Under the pieces are notes generated by a model. It saw only the letters and a list, made by a program, of their open reading frames with translations. It made no database searches and was not told where the DNA came from. The position numbers and the translations under genes are program-made. From assembly GCA_009767595.1 (NCBI GenBank), contig VSDK01013385.1:127359-191358 (forward strand): 64,000 nt of DNA. The letters are read 5' to 3'. The stretch comes from Symbiodinium kawagutii. Lineage: Eukaryota; Sar; Dinophyceae; Suessiales; Symbiodiniaceae. Below, in pieces: positions 1 to 10,500 of this stretch (positions are counted from its first letter, which is position 1; each line of letters starts with the position of its first letter).

Positions 1-680
1 AAAAAAATAATATTTTTTTATTAATAATTTAATAATAATATTTATTATTTAATAATTAAATTAAAATCATATATAATTTTCAAAAAATAAATTTATAATA
101 TATATATATATTTATAAATTTAAACAATTATTATATAATAAAATATAATATATCTTAATAATTTTATATCATACCAAAAAAATATATATAAATTAAATTA
201 CAAATTTATATTTTATTTTTTAAATATTTATTAATTGTATATAATCTTAAATATATATAATTATATTAAATTTTTATAATTTATTTTTTTTATAATTTAT
301 ATATAAATTAAAAAATATTTTAATATAAATAAATAATTTATTTATAAATATTTTAAACTAATTTATATTATATTATTATCCTATAATATTTTAATTAATA
401 TTAAAATATTATATTTTATATAAATAATATATATACATATTTTAATCAAATAAAATATAAATATAGAAATAAAATATTATTTATATATATATATATTAAA
501 AAGTAATATAATATATATTTATTATTAATTTATTTAATTATCTTTTAAATTAATTATTTATTATTAATAATAGATCTAAAATAAACAATAATAATTAATT
601 ATTTTTTAATTTATTATTATTATATATATTTAATTTTATTAATTTTAACTTAATATCTAATATAGGTTAAGATAATTTTT
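1..680. other. Extremely A/T-rich non-coding block
   Basis: This stretch is made almost entirely of A and T, with only scattered G or C. It consists of irregular runs of A, T and TA dinucleotides without a fixed repeat unit, and no frame stays open for long. Composition changes abruptly to mixed sequence at about 670-700. Nothing in it resembles a gene, an RNA or an origin motif. It may be a real AT-rich island or an assembly join to foreign or organellar DNA; the sequence alone does not decide. Confidence 0.8.
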
Positions 681-689
681 AATTGCCTT

Positions 690-1689
690 TTTATTTTCGG
701 ATTTTACTTCCGGATTTTTTTTCGAGAAATTGGCAACATCATTTTCAAAGATCGATATGATACCAGGTTGAATAGGGCCGTTCTGGAACCTGCAGCAGCA
801 CCAGCTGCGGCCCTGGTTGTAGGGTCTTTCCAAGACCTGGTGTCCTGTGTAATCTCGGCGGAAGTGCCACCTCTGAGATTGCCAACCAGCGACCCCTCTA
901 GTATCCAGGGTGTTTTAAGAGATTGTATAATAACCCCATACAACCACCTTAGTACGCGAATTGCCCGTTAGTACGAGTATTTTTTTCTGGGCAATTTCCA
1001 CATATTTTCACTGGTGTGGGCAAGGCGAACCACAAATATTACACTGTGGTGAGAAAAACTTTATGGCGGGGTGTTGGATGGTCATGACCATCCAAAGCAC
1101 TTGGATCTTGGTTGTGGGGCAATTTCCACCGGGAACCAAACAACATTAAGCATATTATGCATTAAATGATAATAGATGCAAGGAACGCGTCGAGAACCTC
1201 ATTCATTGCGAGGTTGTTTACATGATGCTGATGGCATGGATCCAAATCATCCACGGATGGCATGACTATCATCATAACTGCAATCTGAATAACTGGTGGA
1301 ATTCGAATGCTCTCCTGTGCCATTCTTGTTGGTTCAGCTTGGCACCTTCAAAAAAAAAACAAACCACCAAGGCTCTGAGTACCTGGTCTTTCCAGCTTCT
1401 TTGTGGGGACTAACCTGGACAAGACGATTTGGCTCAAAGATTTGGGAATGGTGCCTTAAAACAGGAAGGATCAGGAAAGTATGTACTCAACCGTTCATTT
1501 TCACAGCTATACTCAGCACTTCTCTACCAGATCCTGTATCCCAAACCGTACCACGGCAGCGGGAATCGTTACTACGGCAGCCCCAAGGACATCACCAGCT
1601 ATTAACAGGATCCTTCCGCAGCCATCAACACCAGGGCGTAGCAAGGCTGATCCCGGCCTCTTTTTCCCATTCCTCGGAAGGACGTTTTC
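690..1689. other. Mixed-composition region without a convincing gene
   Basis: Normal base composition resumes here. A short alanine-rich frame lies at 768-971 on the plus strand, and other short frames exist on both strands, but none has a recognisable domain or clear splice sites. I see no repeats of note and make no gene call. Confidence 0.4.
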
Positions 1690-1815
1690 ATGGAAAATCA
1701 GGGTCAAAAGGGAGTTTCCCAGCTGACGCTCCCAATGGAAGCACCAGTTCCAGCTGGTTCACTCCCAATGGAAGTTCCAATTCCAATTGGTTTTCGTTGG
1801 ATTTGCACAAATTGA
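1690..1815 (+). CDS. Putative small ORF or exon with a duplicated 11-residue unit
   Basis: A 41-residue frame opens with ATG and ends in TGA. It contains two copies of a roughly 33-bp unit (about 1728-1793). In this frame the copies read as LPMEAPVPAGS and LPMEVPIPIGF; in another frame they read as PNGSTSSSWF and PNGSSNSNWF. Both frames stay open across the duplication, so the coding frame is uncertain. No family is recognised. It lies on the same strand as the open frame at 1916-2311 and could belong to the same broken or intron-split gene. Confidence 0.25.
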   Translation: MENQGQKGVSQLTLPMEAPVPAGSLPMEVPIPIGFRWICTN

Positions 1816-1915
1816 TTGTTCTTTGCTGTTGAGCACCGCCTCTAGATGGTCTTTGACAACGATTTGGTGCCCACAGCCATGACAGGGAAAAAAAGAGAAA
1901 ACACAAACAAAATCA

Positions 1916-2311
1916 ATGCTTACCAATGTTTTTCAAAAACCGAAGTTGACGTTTCTGGATTTCACTCATTGCGGACACCTTGGAACTTGGAACAGGCCCC
2001 GAAATCAAACTCCCAAAGATTCGACCGATTTCATTGGATACGCTGGCGGGAAGTCCACACCTCCAACGATGGCTGTGACTTCAGCAGGCAAAGCATCTCT
2101 CCAATGCGTACCCGAGGCGCAATCTGTTCTCCTCCCGCCGTTGAATTGTGCAAAGGGTGCCTCAGTCGAGAAAGCAGCCATCTACATGATCTGGTTGAGC
2201 GATGGGCAACGTAAGGAGACACCACAAGGCACTGCCATGGGAAATCGATTCGCTGATCAGCGGCGTGGGCAGGGGTACTTCTATCCACAGGGTGATACAT
2301 TCCCTCCATGA
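1916..2311 (+). CDS. Putative coding fragment, unknown function
   Basis: A 131-residue frame runs from ATG at 1916 to a stop at 2311. The second half, from about residue 38, has a balanced protein-like composition with segments such as SVEKAAIYMIWLSDGQRKE. I recognise no domain, signal peptide or membrane segment. The opposite strand also has a 97-residue frame here (2031-2324), judged less protein-like. It could be an exon of a host gene or a remnant of a mobile-element gene. Confidence 0.35.
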   Translation: MLTNVFQKPKLTFLDFTHCGHLGTWNRPRNQTPKDSTDFIGYAGGKSTPPTMAVTSAGKASLQCVPEAQSVLLPPLNCAKGASVEKAAIYMIWLSDGQRKETPQGTAMGNRFADQRRGQGYFYPQGDTFPP

Positions 2312-2796
2312 AGCAACTCCTCAAGCAGCTAACATATCCACGTAGCTGCGCTATGTTTCAAGTGGACGACATTGAAAGCTCCAAAGTCCAACTCAACACA
2401 TGGCTGCCTCTTGGACATTGACTCTTTTATGGACTCTTGAGCTTGTGACGTGGCACACCCCATACTAACCTCAAATGGAAAGAATCATCTTCGCCCCTTA
2501 GGAACCCCGTTATTCTCGTAATAAAGCATCGTTCTCTGTGGAAACAGTTTCAATTTTTGGGAAGGGATTGCGCTCATTTTCCGGGTTTATTCTGGTCTAT
2601 TGATCTGGAGGTGGGATCAGCCCAGAATGTCTTGTTTGTGGACATTGCTTTCTACCTGGGATCACAACCTCCATCAACAGCTTTGCCACGATAGGCTGCA
2701 TCGGACACAACAAAGGAAATCCCCAACTGCTCAGAATTGTCACCCCACTCTTCTTAAGCTGCGTATATAAGAGTAAATACATGCATACACAAATAT

Positions 2797-2839
2797 GTAT
2801 ACATATGTATACATATGTATATATATGTATATATATATG

Positions 2840-2888
<49 letters not shown>

Positions 2889-2952
2889 GTAAATATATAT
2901 ATATATAAATAAATAAATGTATATATATATATATATGTATATATATATACAC
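2797..2952. repeat. (TA)n-rich microsatellite
   Basis: A long TA-dinucleotide array is broken by TGTA and AAATA interruptions. The YIYI-type frames on the minus strand are artefacts of this repeat. Confidence 0.9.
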
Positions 2953-2969
2953 ATCCATCTTAGCATTGC

Positions 2970-3368
2970 TCAAGGCATCTTGTCATGGCAAATCTCGAAG
3001 AGCCCAGCAGAGAAGATATCTAATACTGATTGCACCTCCCTTTCCGCAGTGAATATTCTGGACATTTCTACAGCCACTTCCTCTTCCATCCTCATCATGA
3101 ACATGTCTTGTAGTTTGTCTCCAGAGACAAGATCAGTCCCTGATTTTCAACAGAAACAACTATTGGAGATTACTCCCACCAGGGCTTCATTGACTGAGGC
3201 CGTTGTCTTCTCAAGATTCTGACACTTGGAGACTTCAATTGGATTCCAGATTTCCACATATTCTCGGACATTCAAGTCCTTACACTCCGGTGATTCGGTC
3301 GCCCAAGAATGGGGCATGTATTGATTGCTGATGCCAGTCCTGTCACTGCCCCGGTAGGTGCCGGGCAT
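2970..3368 (-). pseudogene. Putative coding segment with one in-frame TGA
   Basis: On the minus strand an ATG at 3366-3368 opens a frame of about 73 codons to a TGA at 3147-3149. The same frame then continues for 58 more codons to a stop at 2970-2972. The downstream part is very protein-like: it is rich in Met, Glu and Val, includes MFMMRMEEEVAVEMSRIF, and looks helical. The TGA could be a disabling mutation, a readthrough or selenocysteine codon, or part of a tiny intron, because a CAG|G acceptor follows at about 3140. No family is recognised. Confidence 0.35.
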
Positions 3369-3494
3369 CAAATTTCAGAAGACGAGGTCAGGGAAAGGCC
3401 TGCGGGGCATCTTGCTGTTTGTTGAAACGGGGGGCTGTACAACGGAACTGCACGTACATATAAATTCACAATAATTCACACGTATGAAATATAG

Positions 3495-3545
3495 CATATC
3501 CATATATATATATATATATATATACATACATATGTGTATGTATGT
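3495..3545. repeat. TA/CATA microsatellite
   Basis: An AT-dinucleotide run is followed by TACATACATATG-type repeats. No coding content. Confidence 0.8.
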
Positions 3546-3948
3546 ATTTCCAAATATTCATAAATATATTTCTTGATAAAATATCAACATGTATGAATAA
3601 GCATACGTACATAATGAATAAGTGAATAAGTATAGTTTTCTTTTTAGTGGTCCGGTGGCTCACCGTACTGGTCGGCCATTAGCACAGTCTCTCGCATTGC
3701 GAACTGACACGAATGTCCAAAGAGAGAGTAAATAAGTATATACATACACATGCACATATACACATATCTATTCATCACATGTTCACAAAATCATCTGTAC
3801 AGTTACAGAACGTTCCGAAACTGGGTCTGAATCGTATAAATCTGGGTTCTTTGCCCCGGCTCCAAATTGCTCCCTGCTGATCACCAACCAGCGGAAAGTG
3901 AAAAACCACTAACACTGATTAAACTCCATTAGCCATCATTAACCACTA

Positions 3949-4251
3949 TTGACCCTTATCGTCACCAAAGTCATCAAGTTTTCGTGGCTTATTCTTTGCC
4001 ATGGATTTCCACTCTATATATCAAATTTGGGCATTGATGGCTACACCGGAGAAGAACCCCAGGGTGTGCAACCAGCTCGTGTCGTGAACAGCTTTCGTTC
4101 ACCATTCCCAACAATGGTACTTGGATTTCAGCGTCAGCTTGATGCTACCGCAATCTATGGCAACACAAGTCGGTTCGGTGATAGTCACATTGGATCCAAC
4201 TCACCCCAAGCAAGAACATCATTATCGCCATCAACCATCATTGACCATTGA
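3949..4251 (+). CDS. Weak coding candidate, unknown
   Basis: A 100-residue open frame. From about residue 28 it has a plausible soluble-protein composition, with DGYTGEEPQGVQPARVVNSF as an example. There are no recognised motifs, and the minus strand just beyond also carries an open frame. This could be an exon or chance. Confidence 0.2.
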   Translation: MTLIVTKVIKFSWLILCHGFPLYISNLGIDGYTGEEPQGVQPARVVNSFRSPFPTMVLGFQRQLDATAIYGNTSRFGDSHIGSNSPQARTSLSPSTIIDH

Positions 4252-4480
4252 TTGCTGATGGAAGAACATCAGGAACTACCTTATGCACTTGCGCTACCAC
4301 GGTCATGGTAGGTCCATATTGACCGCCTAGATTTGGAGAATCAGCAGCTGAACTGGCACAACTGAGGCTTTGCCTTACTTTATGAATAGATCTCTCCGTA
4401 GTTTTAAAAGCAATGAAAGTACATGGATAATAAACATTAATAAACCAATAGATAAACCAATGGATATGAATATAAGTCAT
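4238..4480 (-). CDS. Weak minus-strand exon candidate
   Basis: An 80-codon open frame. Only the part below about 4410 (RSIHKVRQSLSCASSAADSP onward) is protein-like; the upper part is AT-rich and runs into the neighbouring minisatellite. It lies in the same orientation as other minus-strand candidates at 2970-3368, 4849-5055 and 5391-5618, which may belong to one intron-split gene. Confidence 0.22.
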   Translation of the reverse strand: MTYIHIHWFIYWFINVYYPCTFIAFKTTERSIHKVRQSLSCASSAADSPNLGGQYGPTMTVVAQVHKVVPDVLPSAINGQ

Positions 4481-4815
4481 TGGTTATTGCTCATTGATTG
4501 TTAGTCATTGGTTGTGAAACTACATGGATAAACCAATAGATATCCATAACCAACAAATATCCAAGTAACCAATGACTTGTAACAATAGATATCAAAATAA
4601 TCAATGACTCATAACCAATAGATATCCATAACCAATAGATGCTGTATCCAAATAACCAATGACTTATGACAAATAGATATCCAAGTAACCAATGACTAAT
4701 AACCAATAGATATCCAAATAACCAATAACATCCAATAGCTAATGCAGTTACCAATAGATATCCACCAATTGACAAGAACACACATGAATCAATTCCAAAT
4801 AACCAATAGATATCC
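4440..4815. repeat. Degenerate minisatellite of AACCAATAGATATCC-type units
   Basis: AACCAATAGATATCC and TAACCAATGACT alternate about ten times with small length differences. This gives a degenerate tandem array of roughly 30-37-bp units. The minus-strand hydrophobic frame at 4491-4781 is a translation of this repeat. Confidence 0.8.
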
Positions 4816-4848
4816 CTTCATTCCCACGGATCACTAGATATCCCCTCG

Positions 4849-5055
4849 TCAAGAGATATTCTTCACTGTCACAAGTGATTCTTCTCGAATGATCAACCGC
4901 CGCCAACTCCTAACCTGGTCAACTGCTAAAAAGTCTAGCTGGGGCCCATGTTCTAGGGATTCCCAGTAGATCTCAATCATCTCAACAACAAAGCAGCTAG
5001 TAAAACACCGAACAAAAAGCAGCCTATGAGAGGAACGCAATGACATCCCAAGCAA
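4849..5055 (-). CDS. Minus-strand exon candidate
   Basis: A 68-codon open frame with an acidic, aromatic composition (for example MIEIYWESLEHGPQLDFLAV), ending at a stop at 4849. There is no ATG at the upstream end of the frame, which fits an internal or terminal exon. Function unknown. Confidence 0.3.
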   Translation of the reverse strand: MLGMSLRSSHRLLFVRCFTSCFVVEMIEIYWESLEHGPQLDFLAVDQVRSWRRLIIREESLVTVKNIS

Positions 5056-5390
5056 ATTTGCCAGTTTTTGGACAAGCTTGTTGCTCAGTGAGCCTCACGC
5101 TTCTTCACCAGCCCATCCATAGCCAACCTCCATTGCCAACCATTATGAATCATCAACTGGTTGATACTGGTTGGTTATGACCCACTATCAACTCCTATGA
5201 AGCAATCGGTTACAAACCCCTACGTAGCAAGCCAGTTTATCAACCTCATTTGGAACCATTGTAAATTGTAAACCAGCTAGTAGTAACCCCTATTTGATCC
5301 CATATTATTTGGTAAGCCACAGCTGATGCTTTCAGCCATCCCCAAATGCTAAAATAGAACATGTCTGAAACCACCAAACAGTTGGTGCTT

Positions 5391-5618
5391 CTACCGATAA
5401 TCAAACAGCTGGGCGGAAGCCACGCCCGTTTCCCCTACGTTAAACAACTCGTCAATCAGCTTTTTGCTTTGTCGTAAAACCTCAAAACGAGCCGCCACAT
5501 GTCGCGCCCCTGACACGACGTCATCGGCGAAACGGTCCCTGGCAGTGTCAGCGCTGGGCCGCGGTGGTCCCTTGTTGGTGACCGGTGAAGAACCGATGGG
5601 TAAGGATGGTTTGTTGCT
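5391..5618 (-). CDS. Minus-strand exon candidate, unknown
   Basis: A 75-codon open stretch lies between a TGA at 5619-5621 and a TAG at 5391-5393. It reads as a soluble, partly helical protein; the core is RFADDVVSGARHVAARFEVL followed by a Lys/Asp-rich helix. The plus strand also has a 140-codon frame across this region (5464-5886). I prefer the minus strand for its composition. No domain is recognised. Confidence 0.35.
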   Translation of the reverse strand, partial: SNKPSLPIGSSPVTNKGPPRPSADTARDRFADDVVSGARHVAARFEVLRQSKKLIDELFNVGETGVASAQLFDYR

Positions 5619-6180
5619 TCACAATAGGGATTCTCTGGCCCCGAACAATGACAAAGAATGTCGTTGTGATAGTTTGTATGATGCATTGCTGAGTCATGGT
5701 GATCAATGTGCTTGGTGTATCCAACGACCATTGAGTTGCTATCAGTACCGACATATGGCAGTGGGTCTAATCCTCCAAAAACTGGGTAAACGTTCCACCA
5801 CGGACGACTGCGGTCATTTGTGGGAGACGAACAGCGAGGGCTACAGGGTAGTGACCCATAGTATGGGTTACGAATGCTTGCATTAGTATGATGACAATCT
5901 CTGCCATCACATTTCCATTATCATTCTGCATTACTACCATCAACCTGCCATCATCAATGCCCAGTACGGCTCATGAATCATCATGAACCGTTCTTAAAAA
6001 TCATATACCATCGTCATATCGCTTATTCAATATCTAATCATTACCTACCATCAGTACAAATGGGAGATCCACATTCATGAACCCTCACAAGTTGACCCAC
6101 AAATAGCTTGTTTTCACCATCAATTGAGCTCAATTCTAGGGGGCTATTGACTGTTGGATCTCCCATGAAGCATATGCATC

Positions 6181-6405
6181 TCATATGCTGGGTACCCATA
6201 ATGAACCCCCAAAAAGGTTCACCCCAAAAATGGACTCGGATTCATCAATATTGCACCCCCCATTAGTATATGTATCTCCCATCATTTCCTCCATCATTTC
6301 CTCCATTTCTTCCCTCCTCCGTTGTGCGTTGCGCCGGCCTGCACGGCCGGCTGATAGCAGGGAGTAGACATCTGACCGCCATAGGACCTGGGAGCGATTT
6401 CGCAA
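6181..6405 (-). other. TCC/TCAT-rich low-complexity stretch
   Basis: A pyrimidine-rich run of CATTTCCTCC units at about 6280-6320 gives a methionine/glutamate-rich frame on the minus strand and a serine/isoleucine frame on the plus strand. These look like products of a short repeat rather than a gene. Confidence 0.4.
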
Positions 6406-6451
6406 CTCAACGCTGCTGCGTGGCCCGGAAGTCGCCTGGGTGATGTTGTTG

Positions 6452-6540
6452 TGGTTGGTTGGTTGGTTGGTTGGTTGGCTGGCTGGCTGGCTGGTTGGCT
6501 GGTTGGTTGGTTGGTTGGTTGGTTGGTTGATGGTTGGTTA
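6452..6540. repeat. (TTGG)n / (GGCT)n tetranucleotide array
   Basis: Tandem TTGG with an internal GGCT-variant block. This is the same tetranucleotide core as the CAACCAACC found inside family B elements elsewhere in the window. Confidence 0.9.
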
Positions 6541-6669
6541 ATAAGCCTTAATAATGAACAATGATAGGGATATACCAACTACAACTGGTTGGTTGGTTGA
6601 AGTTGGTTGGTAAAATTACCTTTAAGAACTAATAACCACCAAAAAGAATGGGGATAGAGTCGGATGGAG

Positions 6670-6897
6670 TCAGCAAGAATTGCAGGGATACAACAAGGTT
6701 GGCTGATTGGTTCTTCGTGAGGGATGAGGTTGCTCATAAAGGTGGCTACTCATTGAGCAAAAATCAACTGGATTTTCTTGGAATGTTTCGGATGTTTCTG
6801 AAATGTTTTGGAGCTTTCTAGAATCGCTGTCTATTGGGTCTGCTAAATGCAGTATCGCAATGTTGCGAGGGTCAACTCTGTTCATAAGATATGACAC
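6670..6897 (-). CDS. Minus-strand exon candidate
   Basis: A 75-codon frame with hydrophilic, protein-like content, for example NRVDPRNIAILHLADPIDSD and a following Ser/Glu-rich stretch. No start ATG at its upstream end and no recognised domain. It lies just outside the left boundary of the LINE. Confidence 0.3.
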   Translation of the reverse strand: MSYLMNRVDPRNIAILHLADPIDSDSRKLQNISETSETFQENPVDFCSMSSHLYEQPHPSRRTNQPTLLYPCNSC

Positions 6898-7341
6898 CCC
6901 ATTGGTTTGATATCAACATTTTCCATTGCTATTAATCATCCTTTTCCATGACCAAAATTAGCAACTGTTGCGAACCATTAACTTCTGCGATTGAAACGGC
7001 TTTCCAATCAGTCTGCCATTTCCGGCGCCCCGCAGCAATGGGCGGTTCACTTGCACCCTTCTCAGCTTCTTTCAACGAAACACATCAGCCATTGCAAGGG
7101 CGCAACTACTAACCATAAAACCGGACGCACATGGGTGCATGCCCAATCAACCCTCGGTTGGTCAAAACATCCCGAGAAAAAAGTATCCAGCCATGATAAG
7201 CGGCTCTTCCCATCTCTTCTATGGATATTGCTTGCTTGTACCGTGTCATATCATATCCCCTGTGTTGGCTGTCACATCCCTATCATGTCATAGCCCTATT
7301 GTGAGGTTTATGGTGATCACCTACCAAGTGGGCAACGGCCA

Positions 7342-7357
7342 CTCCTGGTAGCTCCAC
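7342..7357 (+). repeat. 16-bp direct repeat, possible target-site duplication (3' side of LINE)
   Basis: The 16-mer CTCCTGGTAGCTCCAC occurs here and again, exact and in the same orientation, at 18906-18921. The two copies bracket the LINE-derived block, and its 3' region (minus strand) ends next to this copy. The length suits a LINE target-site duplication. The caveat is that part of the motif (ACCAGGAGGT) also occurs near 26010, so it could instead be a repeated element motif. Confidence 0.4.
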
Positions 7358-7573
7358 GCGAAACGTCTCTGGTGTGAAACTGACCCAAAATCGGGTGAGG
7401 ATCACGCCACTGTGGACGCAAGTTACTACCAAGCGGGCTCCGTGCACGTCACCCCTCGGGGGGGAGCCAATTTGTCCGGTGATCTCCCCTTCACTAGACA
7501 TTCAATTTGTTGCATTTCCTGTGCCTAAGCACTCATCCAAGGTTTTGGTTTGATCCAAGTATTCCTGATTTGT

Positions 7574-10500
7574 TCAGGTTTTGAGAAAATTTTGCCATGA
7601 TTTCAAGCGGGATTGGTCAAGAAGCATGGCATCGTATGGGGAGGCAACACCCTCGAATGATTTGGCAATCTGAAAAGCTCTATTTAATTTTGGGATTTGT
7701 TTCGGCTTCAGTTTTTGAGATTCCAAGTACAAATTGAGGTGTCGCAGCACTAGGTTCGCACATGGTAGTTGGACCGGCCGTCCTTTGAGCCCTGAGTTTT
7801 GGGTATTACGAGAATAGACTGGAGACAGCCCGATCTTACTCACCTGTTCGCAAGGTATCATTCTGTTTGAAGGTTGCGTTCTAGGCTCTCACAGCTCTGG
7901 AGAACGCTTGAGTTTCTTCTCCTAAGTTCGGTATGGTGAAAGATTTGGTTTGATGGTCGGGGATTGCCACAGTCTTTTCTTAACTACGGCACTGGTGTGG
8001 CTAACCTGTAGTCAGCTGGAAGCTAATTATAGCTCAACCCATTGCAGGCAATTACGGGGGTTAGGCTCATCAGCAGCTTTCCAATTTATGACGTTAGAAA
8101 GAGTACAGGTATTGAGAATAAGTGGCTCCCCAGGTGGCACGACTCAAGGCTTATAACCAAAGTTTTGTTCAAGCAGACCGGGATTCAGCTCAATTGCTTC
8201 ATTTAATGCTCACTTCGAGGATAGTCATTATTCGAATTGGGAGGATTATCTGAAGCATCTTCACTATTTGAAGGCTGGTCTGTCGCAGGTGGCTGGTCTT
8301 CTTGGGCAGTACTTTGGTTAGCAAAGAAGGTGCCAACACTATAGAGTTGGTTATAAATGGTATCCCACTTTTCAAGCTGCTTGCTATGGGCATGGACTAC
8401 GATTGTTTCAAGTTGCCATCTGGGGCAATTCAAAATTCAACTGGTCACGCTGCTTTGTCTGCAATCTCATTTCCAAGCTGGCAGTAGAGTTCTGTGCGGT
8501 CAGTGGACCTATTCATCTCAGAGTGGGATTTCACGATTCGGACTTGAATCTTACGCTGGCTAGGTCCTCCAAACTTTTGAGTGGCTACATGCAGAGCATA
8601 TCTTAATCAAAGTTCGGTGCATTGCATTTCAATACCAATGTGGATTGGTTACACATCTTTCAAGACTCCTGCAGCATAGTCCGAGTCTACAACAAACTGG
8701 ACATGTTCTATTGTTTCCAGTGTTAAATCAAGCTTGCACTTCCGCACGAGCAATGTCCGTTGTTCCAGGGATTTTGCTCATATAGTGGATTCTGAACGGC
8801 TCATGCGATGTTTTCCCTTGATTGATGTATTGAGTACGAATAGCAGGTTCCTGAAAGCAATCCGTGACAATGGCTAGGATGAATCACCTGATACATCATC
8901 GGAACTGGAAGAGCCATCTGTCCAAATCCAGACTGGCATATCCCAACTAGACACTAGTATTTGATGGGTTTTAGTCCGGTCTGCACTCTAAGGATTTGGT
9001 CCACTTCAACTTGAACGGATTTACAGGTGGTATTGGGAACATGAGCTCTTGCGGGGTCATGTTCTTACTCATCACGTGAAATGTTCATCTGGTCAATCTT
9101 AGGGCAGTCCTGGAATCGGTGGATTAATTATCATCTGTGCCTTGACACAGTGGGCAAAGAGCATCTTGTCGATAACCCCATTTGAATTGGTCAGTGCAGG
9201 TGACAATGCCGCCCGAGAGATGGATTACAGCAAACTTTGTTGGTCAAGATGGTACTTCCGTAGGAGCTTTCTAGTCATAACAAAGTCTAAGCTTGTGGTG
9301 TATAGTATCCATCCCTTTGTGACATCTCTAGAGTAAGTTGATACTCATGACTTTGCATAATGACTTCAGTGATTGCTTTATAGTTGGCATCGAGGATATG
9401 CGAGGCAGCTAGGCTCCGTGGCGGATGCAGCAATCATGTTCGAAGTGGATATCTAAATAGATAGCAACCGGATTACACCGACACTGGGCCCATCAAGGAG
9501 TATTATTCACAATCACTTATTCCACAAGTTGCAGATTTTGTCTCGAGTTGATGGGTTACTGGCAACAAATCGGCGAATGCTTCGGATGCTGAGCAAGACC
9601 AGATTAATCAATGGATCAACCTCCGGCTCTGCTAAGTCAAGGCTACTTGGGATTACTTCGATTTGTCATGTTAAGCTGCTCTTGCTATGCGAGATCTTAT
9701 GTAGTCAGTCATTCTTGGGGATAGGGTATATTTCCATGCCATAGTAGATCTTCGGTAATACTGCAGATTTGATCAATGAATTTTGGAAGGCGCATCCATT
9801 TTTAGGTGGAGACCTTCTGCAGTCTAGTCAGCCTTGGTTTATCTTTTCCTATAGAGATCAGTGCTTGGCTTGACTGTGTAGCGAATAGTTGCTCCTAGTC
9901 ACGAGCACTTGTTTCGATTGCTACCCAGTTCGACTGGATATGTCCTGGGCGTCTACATGCAGACCCCATACCCAACTTTTGTCCCGATCTACTTGAGTCC
10001 GGTTTTTTGGCAGAATTCCTGGCTCAAGTCAAGGCTTGGATTAGTACTCTGGATCATCGGAAATCATTCCCAGTTATCCACGAAAGCAAATGGGGTGAGG
10101 TGATCTTGAGGAATATGATAATATAGATGTGAACTCCAATACATGCTTATCAAAGTGCCGCAAGGACACTTACGGATCACCTTCTGGTACGCCTTTATTG
10201 TTCCGGTGGAAATCACTGGCACTTCCTAGACAATGACCGATTTTTGCAACTGGTCAAGGACTGCACACCACTGCCTAGCATGTTCAGGTGGGATACGAAA
10301 GGTTTCAAAGATCATGGGATCAATTTTCGTGATATTGTGTTAAAGTACTTGGTCAGTCGGTCACTGCACCAGTTACGGTGTTTGATTATGGATGGAGTTT
10401 TCTATTTCTAGCTGAAGGCGCATCCACACATTTAAGCTTCACGTCTGGGCAGGGCTCCCTGGATAGACCAGGGGGCTCTCGAAGCTATGCAACAAAGATG

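Noticed and set aside
1296-1832. 178-codon plus-strand frame as a gene
   Set aside because: Most of it lacks protein-like character; only the short duplicated segment near 1728-1793 stands out, and its frame is ambiguous.
2740-2973. YIYIYI-rich minus-strand frames
   Set aside because: Direct translation of a (TA)n microsatellite.
4491-4781. Hydrophobic Trp/Leu/Ile-rich minus-strand frame resembling a membrane protein
   Set aside because: Produced by the AACCAATAGATATCC minisatellite; the repeat unit explains the apparent helices.
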